Assembly: GCF_025370935.1 (NCBI RefSeq)
Contig: NC_133494.1
Location: forward strand, 3,142,919-3,206,918
Reading direction: 5' to 3'
Length of the DNA stretch: 64,000 nt
From: Choristoneura fumiferana
Taxonomy: Eukaryota > Arthropoda > Insecta > Lepidoptera > Tortricidae
The notes beneath the pieces are model-generated. The model had not been told where the DNA came from. It saw nothing but the letters and a program-made list of their open reading frames with translations, and did no database searches. This document shows, one piece after another, positions 20,096-30,999 of this stretch. Position 1 is the stretch's first letter, and every line of letters begins with the position of its first letter. A program made the position numbers and the translations under genes.

Positions 20096-21575
20096 TCCTG
20101 GAGTAGTGTACAGCCGGTAGGTTTGTAAAGGCCTTTCTCATTTTCTCCATTCTTCCCCATTTTAACGGTGTCCGGAAGGTCCCTATGAAGAAACATCCGA
20201 AAATTTTCCAACCCTAATTCCGCCCATACAAATTCGCTATTAAAAACCATATGCCCGGGCAAAATGTATAAAATGAACCACAAAAAGTATTTATGGGCAA
20301 TCACTTTTTACCACACTTATCGACATTTTCGAAAAATTGCAGATTTTTGTAAGAAGACATATTTTTTGTAGAAATAATGGATCATGCCATCTGCGTGTAA
20401 GTTCAACCGCCAGTAAGTACAGTACCGACGCAGAGACAATTTGGTAACGCACGACGAGTAAAATAGTTGATTGGCCCATTATATATTATTTTTTTATTTT
20501 ATTTAAAAAAAATAGGTACTTACGAATTATTGTGGTATTTTCAGAATCATTTGCAAGATTATATATTTTTTGACGTTACTTTAATGCTCAAGAAAAATTT
20601 CACTGATCATGTTTCCCGCTTCCCAATCAGCTTGAATACGATGAAAATAATCACCACCGTTCGGCTTGTAATTGTAATAAAAATCGAAGGAATATCAGTG
20701 CACTTTGCTCGCTCAAACGCATTACACCCGCACTGCTTTGTATTTCGTCTCGTATTCGCATATTTTCTACTACAAACATCAACTTTTTTTTTGAGCTAGT
20801 CACGATTTTGAATGGGTCTCGACTGTTGAACTTCAACCGTTTTACAGTTAATTAACTTTTAGTTGGTTTCCTTGTTTTTTTCAGTATTTGTTTGTTGACG
20901 CTCTATTTTCAATTCTCCAAAAGGTGTACACATATCACCGACAATTGTACTAACAAATTAATCAGCAAAACGCAACGAGAGCTTTCATAAATAGAAAACA
21001 TACTTTTCAAAAGACAATGGGCAAATTGAAAGTGCTGGTAGGGGCGGCGACGCAAGTTTAAGACTGTTTATTCCCTAGTCGAGTTTATTGGAGCGAGAAA
21101 GCTAGTTAAGCTGCGTTTGTATGAATTAAATGTTTAATTTATATACTGAGTGGCGTTAACTAGTTCTCTGTACTGTGGCTAAGAATTCCCAGATTAAGGA
21201 ATAGACCTACAGTCTATAGAAGGAGTTTATAATATATTTTTTACGTTTTTATTTATTTTGGTAAATGAGTGTTGACTAGAACTCTTTCTCAGGTGGGCAA
21301 ACTTTTGTATTAATGTATAGCAGTACCTGTTGTGCCGTCTACTGTCCTTTCACCGTCCTGCCTTCGTGTAATATTTTTATTTTCATGCCAGCTAGCAAGA
21401 TCCATACAATATCCGTAAAATGTGGACTTATCTAACCCTTCAAAAATATGTATCATAGACCCTTATTCCGACGTACCTAATAAGTACTTATAGCAAAAAA
21501 AAAACCACTTGACTGTATCTATATATATATCAAATTTCAGCAAACGTATAAACAGAGGGTTCCTTTCCAAATTAC
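20096..21575. other. No gene seen
   Basis: A 110-codon plus frame (20467-20799) and a 79-codon minus frame lack any recognised domain. AT-rich, no repeat sibling. Confidence 0.5.
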
Positions 21576-21645
21576 CTATCATCATCATCATCCCAGCTGT
21601 TTGCATCTATAATATGCGTCCCACTGCTGGGTACCTACAGACCTC
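21576..21645 (-). repeat. SINE-B 3' fragment
   Basis: (ATC)n, CCCAGCTGTTTGCATC and CGTCCCACTGCTGGGTACC: the last 70 bp of SINE-B. Confidence 0.55.
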
Positions 21646-21859
21646 TCAAACACATCACCACTTGGTTTTTAACATCAATTCAAGTATTCACATTCAGAAA
21701 GTTTCACTTGGTGAACTGGACCCTGATAAAGAAGACCGTAGGTACCGGCACTCTGTTATAAAATGATACAACTATGGTCTGTTTGAGCTTAGTGGAATCG
21801 TTGTGAGATGCACTTTGGCTAAAAATAACTAAAAACTATGAAAAAAATTATTTGTCAAA

Positions 21860-22071
21860 AAATGGAACCGACTTCAAAAACCTTGAAAATAATTCTACTA
21901 GTTTGAAGTCGGTGCCTCAGCACGAGCCAGCCAGCAGGAGTAATTGAAGCCCAATATATGGTATGTAGGTGAGGTAGACGACTATTGTTCCACTCCTGCT
22001 GGCTCTTGCTGCGGCACCGACTTCAAACTAGTACAAAATTATTCCCAAGGATTTTGAAGTCGGTTCCATTT
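21860..22071. mobile_element. Palindromic MITE with GGAACCGACTTCAAAA arms
   Basis: Left arm from AAATGGAACCGACTTC through AGTTTGAAGTCGGTGCC to CAGCCAGCAGGAGT; the right arm is its invert, ending AAGTCGGTTCCATTT. Arms of about 80 bp surround about 50 bp of loop. Arms differ at several sites. Confidence 0.8.
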
Positions 22072-22084
22072 GTTGTTATTTTTT

Positions 22085-22155
22085 TATCATTATATGCAAT
22101 CAGTTATTCATGTATGTAATCATTTACTTCAACTCTCGTGGCACTGCCTATACTA
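22085..22155. repeat. Family U right-arm fragment
   Basis: CAATCAGTTATTCATGTATG and CACTTCAACTCTCG...TGGCACT... match family U at 62680-62737. Confidence 0.5.
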
Positions 22156-22494
22156 ACGGCACAGCCAAGGCATTTCCGCCGCCGCCTGTGCTTCATCAAG
22201 CGCCCCGTAATTACAATGTACAGAAAAAGCGACGCAGGCGCAGCGGTAGAAAAAAGACATCAATTGGACATAAATTGCTTCGTCGATTGCAGTATGCTCC
22301 CGGAACCGCTGCGACCGATTATCCGTGGCTGACGACTTGTGTTGTCCAATGCACTTGTTTTACTATATCATCCACGTATAGATAAAATATAGGAAAATAA
22401 CAATGGGTCGATTTAGAGGGTAGGGTAGAGGACATGCAAGTTTTTTTTATTTGTTCAAATGTTGACAACAATGTCTTATTAAGGAATGCTTTTT
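22156..22494. other. Unassigned GC-richer patch
   Basis: Around 22160-22340 the sequence is richer in GC (CCGCCGCCGCCTG, CGACGCAGGCGCAGCGG). A plus frame of 91 codons with a basic stretch QKKRRRRSGRKKT crosses it, but begins inside a MITE fragment and has no recognised domain. Could be an old exon or an unknown repeat. Confidence 0.25.
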
Positions 22495-22585
22495 TATATA
22501 AGAGGGGGCAAACGTCACCTGATGGGAAGCAATCACCGCCGGCCATGGACACCTGTCAACACGAGGGGTATCACAGGTGTGTAAA
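22495..22585 (-). repeat. CR1/Zenon-like LINE 3' fragment
   Basis: GGGGGCAAACGTCACCTGAT, GGGAAGCAATCACCGCCGG and ACACGAGGGGTATCACAGG match the 3' region at 43612-43955. Confidence 0.6.
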
Positions 22586-23164
22586 TAAAGTATGAAGAAA
22601 AAAACGAAGAAATAAGAAAGGTCGTTGTTAATTGTAAATTAGAGAGACAGATATGACATGGACTATGACGTCATATGATCATAACTAAAACATAAAATTG
22701 ACATTTGTATCATCAGCGGTTTAGATTTTTCAACAACAACACGGCATCCTTTTTTCACCTCTCTACGCCCTGATAGTTCAGACAGCCGCTCGTGCTTTTG
22801 GGGTTTTGAATTTATCATCCAGTCACTCAATCAGCTTCTTTTTCATATAGACTGCAATTAAAAATAAAGAGGACTTTATCAACATTTCCAAGTTAATATA
22901 TTGGCTACGTTTTAGGCAGTGAACTCTTATTTAAAATGGAATTAATATTCGAAATGATGTTGCCAGCACAAAGGCTTTCAATTTAAACGATTTCACGAAT
23001 CCAGTGAGTGCATGCGTTATGCAATGTAATGCAACGCGTTGCGACCGTTTTGTTTTTCGCCGGTTCCCGAGCTTTCAAAGGGCGTTGAACCGAGTTTAAT
23101 AACTGAAAAGCTATTGTCATGGGATTTCAGCACGCTTAACGTTAATAACGTTTAATAACTGATG
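22586..23164. other. No gene seen
   Basis: Unrecognised sequence. Confidence 0.5.
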
Positions 23165-23400
23165 AATTTTCATTCATCATCATCATCATATCAGCCGTAG
23201 GACGTCCATTGCCGGAAATAGGGACATAGGCCTCCCCCATAGACCTCCAGTTCCCTCGGTTGGTAGCAGCCTGCATCCACCGTGAACCCCCGGATTTAAC
23301 CAGGTCACCCGCCCATCTCGTTGGTGGACGTCCTATACGCTGCACTTGCGGTCTCCACTCGAGAACCTTTCGGCCCCAACGGCCATCTGTTCTCTGTGTG
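23165..23400 (-). pseudogene. RTE-type LINE C-terminus with (ATG)n tail
   Basis: The minus frame reads IGRPPTRWAGDLVKSGGSRW, then MQAATNRGNWRSMGEAYV, and runs into the (ATG)n tail at 23176-23190. The RPPTRW..DL....GSRWMQA signature is intact. 5'-truncated beyond the GAEK region (GGCCGTTGGGGCCGAAAGG on the minus strand). Confidence 0.8.
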
Positions 23401-24088
23401 TGTTGTGTTGAATTTTCATTACTTGGTTATTAACTTAACGTGGTTGATATATATTTTGATATAGAAAATTACATCCTATCTAAAACACATTTAAAGAGAA
23501 TTTTCAAGGCAAGGCTTTCGCTGTAAAAAAAGTTGGCAAATCTCAGGAAAAGCCAAGCGTATTAGCTCTTCGGCGCTTGCTTAATAATTTAGAGATTAAT
23601 AATCTAAATTATAAAAGCTAGATCAATGGAACTCGTGTAGCATAATGTGTCATCTACATATACGCTTCGTAACTACATCTTAACCTGTGAATTCAAGCTC
23701 TCTCTGGTAATATCTGGAAAGAAGCTATGAGTACCTACCTATTTAAAAATGAGACAAAACGGTTCGAGAGCCTCGCCTTCTTTTGCGCTCGTCTTGGTAA
23801 ATCTGTCTTACCTATCTGTCTCTTATGTTATAGATCGCTTCATTCTTGACATAGTTGTTGTGGTTGTAGTCATCGGTTGAACTTTATTATCTTATTCAGA
23901 TCTTCATTAAAAACATCATTTTATCATGAAAAGAGTAAGAAAGTGTCCATAATGTGGACATTAACTTGTTAAAATTAAAGATAACAGAGTCAAAGGTTAA
24001 GTGTTGTCAACGTCCGTCAAAAACAAACAATTAGTAAATTTCAGTCTTCCCAAATTTCAATTTTAGTGAATATATTTTTTATCCTACA
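23401..24088. other. No gene seen
   Basis: Contains a small hairpin, AATAATTTAGA/TCTAAATTAT (23582-23612). Otherwise unrecognised. Confidence 0.45.
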
Positions 24089-24089
24089 G

Positions 24090-24256
24090 CTTTGTTTTTG
24101 TTCTGGACGAGGTCCTGAAAGAGCTTTTGGACCTCGGGGTCAAGATGACGAGGTCCTGAAAGAGCTTTTGGACCTCGGGGTCAAGATCCTAAAGTTAAAG
24201 TGTGGCGTGATCTGATGTTGGAGGCCAAGACCCACTTAGAGTCACTGCGCCCTGAC
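24090..24256 (+). other. Exon-like or LINE-derived block
   Basis: Preceded by TTTTTTATCCTACAG, a good splice acceptor, and followed by GTAAGTAAGT, a good donor. Before the internal 41-bp duplication it would read LDEVLKELLDLGVKILKLK. The duplication shifts the frame and CGTGATCTGA adds a stop. Could be a decayed LINE ORF1/ORF2 piece (an R1-like fragment follows) or a dead host exon; not resolved. Confidence 0.3.
24106..24187. repeat. Exact 41-bp tandem duplication
   Basis: Two identical 41-bp units (24106-24146 and 24147-24187), each starting GACGAGGTCCTGAAAGAGCT. The lack of any difference points to a recent event. Confidence 0.95.
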
Positions 24257-24299
24257 AGTAAGTAAGTTTAGTAAATAGTTTGATTTTGTCGCGAGCGCT

Positions 24300-24472
24300 A
24301 CGTTTCCTCTTCTTCTTCTTCCGGTGCCCTCCCCTATTGGAGGTCGGCGATCAGTAAGGTTACTTTAGAGACTGCCGCTCGAAAGAAGGATCCTTCTTCG
24401 CGAGCGAGCAACGCTTTTGTCGCGAGTGTGTGGAACGAGTTGGCTGCTACCTTCCGCCTTTCTATCTAATGT
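24300..24472 (+). pseudogene. R1-like LINE C-terminus relic
   Basis: NAFVASVWNELAATFRLSI-stop in the plus frame (about 24408-24468) fits the FV.RV..LWN.LP..VFP ending of R1/CR1-type polymerases. Upstream TTCCGGTGCCCTCCCCTATT and GGAGGTCGGCGATCAGTAAG look repeat-derived. Confidence 0.45.
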
Positions 24473-24489
24473 ATTTTTATGTGTATCGA

Positions 24490-24714
24490 ATATCCATACT
24501 TAATATTATAAATGCGAAAGTGTGTGTGTTTGTTTGTTTGTCCGTCTTTCACGTCGAAACGGAGCGACATATCGACGTGATTTTTGGCATAGAGACAATT
24601 TATGGGCCAGAGAGTGACGTAGGCTACTTTTTATCCCGAAAAATGCACGGTTCCCGAGGGATATAACGCGATAACCGATTTTCACGCGAACGAACCGCGG
24701 GCAAAAGCTAGTGT
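24490..24714 (+). repeat. Family H unit, copy 2
   Basis: ATCCATACTTAATATTATAA to GGGCAAAAGCTAGT, in the same order as 5184-5410; includes a GTTTGTTTG motif. Confidence 0.75.
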
Positions 24715-24769
24715 ATAAATAAACGTTTAATCTCTCTCTCTCCCATATAGCGCCGAGGACGCCATATTG

Positions 24770-25054
24770 TACAGTCATAACTAAACTTGTGAGCAAAATT
24801 TTGATGGAAAATATCTGAACACGACTCTATTGTTAACCTTTTCGACGCCAACGACTCATATATATACGCACCGTAGGCTCTACGCCAACGACCGATATAT
24901 ACGTTACTTCAATGCAAAAGCAACCTTCGTCCAATTGTGTTAAGGTTCAATTTTAGGTATTGCAATATAGAAGCCTGGCATATGGGTGCTGTCTTTTGTA
25001 TTTGACGTGGTGGCGAAAAGGTTAAAGGCGTAGTAGCGTATGAACTCGACTGTA
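24770..25054. mobile_element. Family O palindromic MITE carrying a TTAA insertion
   Basis: TACAGTCATAACTAAAC and (inverted) GAACTCGACTGTA form the outer ends, and the inner GTGAGCAAAATTTTGAT matches copy 2262-2390. The centre is split at TTAA. Joining across gives CTATTGTTAAAGGCGTAG, matching the uninterrupted centre of the first copy (reverse of CTACGCCGTTGACAATAG). Confidence 0.75.
24837..25021. mobile_element. piggyBac-type MITE nested in family O
   Basis: TTAA lies on both sides (24833-24836 and 25022-25025). Ends CCTTTTCGACGCCA and TGGCGAAAAGG are inverted. TTAA duplication with CC-starting ends is the piggyBac hallmark. 185 bp, no ORF. Confidence 0.85.
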
Positions 25055-26060
25055 TAATCTCATACAGCAATAATATCGGCGAAATCGTTGCGCACTCGCA
25101 ATTTTTGTGTACCTATTAATGTAGAGATCAATAAAGAGTTTGGGTCTTACTTGGGTCTTATATTGTAAATAAAAACATACATACCTCGTTCTATGCACAA
25201 GTTAGCAACAAACACAATAATTAATTGAAGCCCAATACGTTGGCCTGTGTAATAATTTAGCTTAAATTCATGTTAAATGGCGCTTTGTGCGGTACAAACA
25301 AAAGGCCTCGCACAATCAATGTGTTTAATATAATAATTAATTACTACATAATTATATTGACAAAGCACGTTACGTTACAGCGACCTTACAGCAATAGAAA
25401 TAGGACAGTCGTTAATCTCAAAAATACAAAACGAGTCTAATTTTAGACAGAGTTAAAGGATGTTATTCCTTGAACCTGTGGGCATGGCCAGAGACGATGG
25501 CAAGCTACTCTGGTGCCATGGACGCTGGGTGAGACAATGGGTGAGACGAACTTATCCGACAAAATACGACGGAAAAACATTATTCATAGATACAAACCTT
25601 TCCCTAGGTCCCACTCACATTTTATTCTTGACTGGTTTTTATCGTGCTCTAATTTCGGTGTTTAAAAAAAAAATCTTGATCGGTCCCAATCGATTTTAAT
25701 ATATTATAACAACAATTGCTATAATTCTTATATTAAATAATTTCATTTTGAATATTCGGTTATTCATATAATGATTAGCTTTATCCATATTTAATATATA
25801 TTACATATATTTATCCATATTTCATCTTGATTGTCTGATGGTGTTAAAACGAACAAGCACAATCAGTAAACGGATGTGGTCGTAACTTAAAATAGAAGTG
25901 ATAGATACAATGACGTTTACTGCGCCACTGCATTTATTGAGGTACAAAGGGCAACTGTGAAGTTGTTAAGTTGTTAGTAGCTATTGTCGGTGATCTCACA
26001 AAATTTAATGGCTTTCTGTGCATGTTTCTATGTATATTTAGTATGCTATCAAACTTACCT
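25055..26060. other. No gene seen
   Basis: A short direct repeat, TATTTATCCATATTT, occurs twice (about 25783 and 25806). No family recognised. Confidence 0.5.
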
Positions 26061-26063
26061 TTA

Positions 26064-26214
26064 GGGGCTGTGTCACCATCCATTGATTAGTGTTAACTGA
26101 AGGTTAAATGTAATGCCGTCTCTATTTGTTTCGTTCGAATAGACGGAGACGGCTTCGCATTTAACCGTCAGTTAACACTAATCAATGGATGGTGAAACAG
26201 CCCCTTAGACTTAG
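26064..26214. mobile_element. Harbinger-type MITE, family D, copy 2
   Basis: GGGGCTGTGTCACCATCC and GGATGGTGAAACAGCCCC flank TTAACTGA/TCAGTTAA and GATGCCGTCTC pairs. TTA is duplicated on both sides (26061-26063 and 26215-26217). Confidence 0.85.
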
Positions 26215-26221
26215 TTGAAAA

Positions 26222-26322
26222 AATAATTTCTGCCAAGTTTCTTGCGGCTCATTCTCCTTGGCAATGATGGTCTTTACGAAAGCGCTGGGACTTGCAGAAT
26301 AAACAATTTGAATTTGAATAGC
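26222..26322 (+). mobile_element. Family C LINE 3' end
   Basis: TTGCGGCTCATTCTCCTTGG, CAATGATGGTCTTTACGAAA, GCGCTGG and AATAAACAATTTGAATTTGA. Adjacent to MITE D. Confidence 0.65.
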
Positions 26323-27489
26323 TTTTGGTTTTGATAGGAAATGAGAAATGAACCTTGAGGTAGTAGTGGTAAGCACCAAATTTAATGTAAACAACAGAAC
26401 TGACTAGCGTGGTAACGTATGGCGCGGCGCCGAACAAAATGGCGGTCATCGCAATGGCGTGCGAACGTTTGACCAATGGCTGCTCAAGATTTTACCCGCG
26501 CAAACGTATACTGTCTTATTATTGGCTAAAATGGTTTCCTGTGCAGCTAATCCGTTTTAACTATGGTACAACAAACTCCGCGGAATTGCTGATACAATCA
26601 ATTATTTAAAAGCTAGTAATTATGAATTTCTATTAAATAGAACATTTCTACTTTTTTTTAATTTCCTATTAATTTATTTTAAATTAAAAAGGCACAATTG
26701 AAGTTACACTAAATTATACTAAAAATAAATTAACTATATATATACAGTTCCCCCAAGTCTTGTCCCGGCTGCATTTTCGCGCTGGATCGTGATTCCAATA
26801 CGTTGGGCGAGAAATGCACCAGCCCTGGTCATTGGAAATTTGGATTTTTTTTTATTTGTCCAAAAGTTGGTGAGCGTCCGAACTCATGGACCAAAGTTTC
26901 AACAGCAAAAGCTGTAAATATGTAGTCTTTTGAGAGTACGTACCTTTTTAATTTAAAATACATTTCTAATTAAATAGATAAGTTCCAATGAAACGGTGGC
27001 GGCTACTAAGTGACGTCGTTCCACGAATGGGGCCGCATTAGACCTCGTTTATGTTTATACCTCAATAAATCTACAGTCACAATATTTTACGCCTAAATTT
27101 TGTCGAAATTTGGTTTCGCGGAATCCTGGAAGCAAATCCGTCGCGATAAATTTCAGGAACTGGGTAACGAATCGGGTTTTTTTAGATGAATTGCTTTTTA
27201 ATGATTTTGTTTTTAGAAATCGCGTGGGTATGATAGGAACACCGAAAGTAACGGTAGAAAAAAATATCCCTGCCCTGCATAAACCGGCGATCTATATTCT
27301 CTACCGGGTATCTAAATTCAGGAAATGTACTAAAACAATTATTTTGCTCACCCACGACCTAACAACAGCTACGTCTATGCAACAAATGTGCGTTCATGCA
27401 GCTCCTCCACCTCCGACGCGTTTTGAACTCAAACAGAGCTCATTTTCAAAGCAACATACTCGTAACCTACCATAATAATAACACATAAA
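26323..27489. other. No gene seen
   Basis: A 121-codon frame from a non-ATG start (27110-27475) has no domain. A patch near 26425 (GGCGCGGCGCCGAACAAAAT) is GC-rich. Confidence 0.45.
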
Positions 27490-27596
27490 TAACACAAACC
27501 CAACTATCATCACCGCCACACAACACTGACGCTGTATGTGCACATAACTGCAGCGTCAGTGTTGTGTGGTAATAGGTGAGTTTGTGTGATTTGTGT
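27490..27596. other. Compact perfect hairpin, small-RNA-precursor-like
   Basis: CCACACAACACTGACGCTG (27516-27534) pairs perfectly with its invert at 27551-27569 across a 16-nt loop. Imperfect pairing extends outward (ACACAAACCCAACTATCATC with GGTGAGTTTGTGT). Geometry is that of a microRNA precursor or very short MITE; expression cannot be judged. Confidence 0.5.
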
Positions 27597-27673
27597 GTTG
27601 TTACAGTGTGGATGTAGAGCAGGGGGATAAACACACATTTATTTTATAGACATGACGTGACGTGACGTGCGTG

Positions 27674-27950
27674 TTTTGCAGGTGGTAGGACCTTGTGCAA
27701 GGTCCGCCCGGATTGCTACCACCATCTTGCTCGCTAATCCTGCCGCGAAGCAGCAGTACTTGCACTGTTGTGTTTCGGCGTGGAGAGTAAGACAGCCGGT
27801 GAAATTACTAGCACTTGAGGCATCCCATCTTAGGCCTCTAGGTTGGCAACGCATCTGCAATAGCCCTGGTGTTGCAGATGTTTATGGGCGGTGGTGATCT
27901 CTTACCATCAGGAGACCCACTTGCTCGTTTGCCATCCAGTAGAATAAAAA
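27674..27950 (+). mobile_element. Family A unit, full length, copy 5
   Basis: TTTGCAGGTGGTAGGACC start, poly-A end. GACGT occurs near both borders. Very similar to copy 3. Confidence 0.8.
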
Positions 27951-28251
27951 AAGACGTAGTAACTTATAGTAAATTCGCAAGTGAGCAAAGCATGTTTTAG
28001 TTCATTTAATTCAATAAATGGATTTATTATTATTTGTTTGTTACCTTGGTAGTCTCTGGTCAATATAAGACGAATGGCGACGTCGAGCAGTTTAAACTCA
28101 ATGGCAATGACCCAGTTCACTATCTAGACTACCACCAACAGTGGTAATAGATGATTGATCATAATATGCTATCTAGGCCAAAACTCTTTTCAGTGTCTAA
28201 AGTTGGGATGGGAATTCACTAACAATTTTACAAAATGGTAGACGTTTATTC

Positions 28252-28452
28252 TACTAGCTTTTGCACGCGCCTTGGTCCGCGTGGAATTCGGTTATTTCGC
28301 GCTGTTCCCTTGGGAACTGTGCATTTTTCCGGGATAGAAAGTAGCCTATGTCACTCTCTGGCCCATAAACTATCTCTATGCCAAAAATCACGTGAATCCG
28401 TGAAAGACGGAGAAACATACAAACACACTTTCACATAAATAATATTAGTATG
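28252..28452 (-). repeat. Family H unit, copy 3
   Basis: ACTAGCTTTTGCACGCGCC, TTTTTCCGGGATAGAAAGTA, CTCTATGCCAAAAATCACGT and the AATATTAGTATG end: H in reverse. Confidence 0.75.
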
Positions 28453-28589
28453 AAAGTATGGATAAGGCTGCGGCTCCACTGACGCGGAGTCGAGCGGAGC
28501 GGAGACGAGACGTGTAGTGTAGGATCGACCAATCTGTAAAAAGTCTATAAAAACTGTAAAAAGTAGTGTTGCAAGATGGCCGCGTTTTA

Positions 28590-28695
28590 GTTCCGTTGGT
28601 TGCCCGCAACTCTCACGATGTCATCAGTCCACCTAGTGGGAGTCCTGCCAACTCGGCAACGCTTCGGCTTCTCAAAAATTAAATATTCTTTATCG
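28590..28695 (-). pseudogene. RTE-type LINE C-terminus relic
   Basis: The minus frame KPKRCRVGRTPTRWTDDIVR then VAGNQRN matches the VGRPPTRWTDDIVKVAGNRW tail. No 3' tail present. Confidence 0.65.
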
Positions 28696-28927
28696 CGCTG
28701 CAGTTTTTATGTCAGGTTCCTTGTTAGTCAGGGAACTGCAACTTTAGGGTTCTGTCGTCAACTAGTAACCCAAGGAGGTATCACTGTGGTCTCAATTTGT
28801 TCCAATCGTAACCCAAATGCCGACTGACAGATTTTAATTGATTTAAGAGGCCAAGTTCCCATAATTGAAATGTTTGCCCGCCGCGCCGTTAGCGCAAGCC
28901 TCATTTTAATTGTTATTTTATTATGAA

Positions 28928-29058
28928 CGGGCCTACTCCGAAATTCGAAAGTCGAAGTTCGTATCTTATCGTCTCTCTAACTCTCGTATTAAACAGTATA
29001 AGCGTCAGAGGAATGGAACGACACGAACTTCGATTTTCGAATTTCGGAGTAGCCCCGC
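28928..29058. mobile_element. Palindromic MITE, family K, copy 2
   Basis: GGGCCTACTCCGAAATTCGA and TCGAATTTCGGAGTAGCCCC arms; centre CGTATTAAACAGTATAAGCG. 131 bp. Confidence 0.8.
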
Positions 29059-29872
29059 AGTTTGGTTAGACCATCAGGAAACAACCAGGCGTATTAATTG
29101 TATTAAGCGAAGAAAAAACATCGTAAGGAACCTGCACACACCTACGATGAAATTTATGCAGTTCCCAATACGCGTTATTTGTTATTACTCGTAGCAAGCA
29201 CAGAAACTTTTGCAATAATTTAGTAGAACCTACCTATAGATTCTCTGAAAGAAACTCACACAAAGTCACGAAAAACAAGTCCTTCAGACGTGTTCAGATT
29301 AAGTAATTTACCAACGCATTTCTTTTATATGATTAAAGAGAAGTGCTTTTTAAGTATACATTGCATTCATCGTCAACTCTCAACTGCGACCCCTTATCCC
29401 ATACCATCGTCCCCTCACTGCGTCTTTTTCCTAATATACCTGTGAAAGAAGGACGTAGGTATCGACCAAACCAGACTCGGCAATTCTAGGTTATTACCTT
29501 TAGCGTACCTACTTAAGATTACTTGAGAATATTCACTCAAAGCTCTCAGACTTGGTCTAACGAACGTAACTGAAATACGACCGATCTAAAGGATTGTATT
29601 TAATTTATCAAGCTGGTTCGTCAAGGATTTTTAGGGTTCCAGGTGTCGGCGGTTAAATATTATGTACTAAGTTTCTGTTGTCACGAATCACTGGACGTTT
29701 AACTCGTTTAAATTTGCGAGTATTTTTGATTGGTGCGCATAATAAATGTTTCCAATAATCTCGGTGTCCTTTCATTTCGCAACTAACTTTTGGCAACCTG
29801 ATTTATTTTGCAACTTTTCATTTCGCAAACTGTAAAACTGTAAATATTTTAGGGCCATTGTGTAGAACCCTG
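29059..29872. other. No gene seen
   Basis: A 94-codon plus frame starts inside family K and is not a gene. The rest is unrecognised. Confidence 0.5.
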
Positions 29873-29874
29873 TA

Positions 29875-30384
29875 CAGTAGCTTCATTGTAGCATGGTGCG
29901 GGTGACAGCTGTCAATGTCACAAGACTAGACACTTAGAGAGTCAGTGCCGAAACTTGAGTCGATAAAACTAATTATTTAAAATAAATCATCAATCCGATT
30001 ATTACGCTAACTTTGATGAGAATATTATTTGCCAATTAAGTAAGGCTAAACGGAGTTTACAAGAATATTCGTTACTAACCAATTAAAAAGTACCGATGTA
30101 ACTCTAGATTTATTAGGTCCCATCACTAAACGAGTCTCTGGTGTGACGTTTACATGCATACAACGTTTCTTCACTTGCTTTGAATTTAATTAATTGATTA
30201 TAAAAATCCGATAGCTTAAATTTATTTCGTATAACATAGACTTTGTGTTCAAATATTTTACGCCAGTCATATTGAGGTTACAACTGAAATATTCATCCAT
30301 ATATTATTTAGTGCGCGGCATTTTTTTTAATAAAACGAAACGTGCATCAAGTGTTGCCCGCACCATGCTAGAATGAAAGAACTG
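29875..30384. mobile_element. Tc1/mariner-type MITE with TA duplication
   Basis: Inverted ends CAGTAGCTTCATTGTAGCAT and (inverted) CAGTTCTTTCATTCTAGCAT, continuing GGTGCGGG on both. TA on both sides (29873-29874 and 30385-30386). 510 bp with no transposase frame. Confidence 0.7.
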
Positions 30385-30427
30385 TAGGGTAGGTTAGGGT
30401 AGTTTAAAAAAATTCTGAAATACTTAC

Positions 30428-30586
30428 AACTAGCTTATGCCCGCGACTACGTCTGCGCGGATCTAGGTTATCGCGCGGTGGCGCCTCTACCGGAATAAAA
30501 GGTATCCTATGTTGATCCTTGGGGTTCAAACTACCTATATACCAAATTTCATCAAAATCGGTTCAGTGGTTCGACGTGAAATGGTA

Positions 30587-30619
<33 letters not shown>

Positions 30620-30634
30620 GTTACTTTCGCATTT
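30428..30634 (-). repeat. Family H2 unit with (CAGA)n
   Basis: ACTAGCTTATGCCCGCGACT, GGTTATCGCGCGGTGG, ATCAAAATCGGTTCAGTGG, then about seven CAGA units (30591-30617) and TTTCGCATTTATAATATTAT. Confidence 0.7.
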
Positions 30635-30691
30635 ATAATATTATATATAATATATAATATATATAATATATAATATATATATAATATATAT

Positions 30692-30723
<32 letters not shown>

Positions 30724-30790
30724 ATATATATTATATATATATAAAATATAAATATATAAATATAATAATATATAATATAATATATATAGT
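30635..30790. repeat. AT-only simple repeat, about 155 bp
   Basis: Runs of TATAATATATAATATATA and (TA)n directly prolong the terminal ATAATATTAT of the H2 unit. Likely a microsatellite seeded from the repeat's end. Confidence 0.85.
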
Positions 30791-30999
30791 AAGGATTTCA
30801 GTATAAAATGAAAAATTAGTTGCAAACGTTAGTTGCTAAACATTAGTAAACCAATTTTCTCATAAATGGTTGATTGATTTTAGATAAGGTCACTGTTACT
30901 GTAAAAGGCTGATAAAATGATGATTTTTAATCAAATTGTTTTTAGATAGGAGTAATGCGTCAGGGCGTTTCAGTTAACTTTTCCTAATTTTTTCTAGTC

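Noticed and set aside
22110..22385. Basic, nuclear-localisation-like small protein
   Set aside because: The frame starts inside a family U fragment and the basic stretch comes from a GC-rich patch; no support as a gene.
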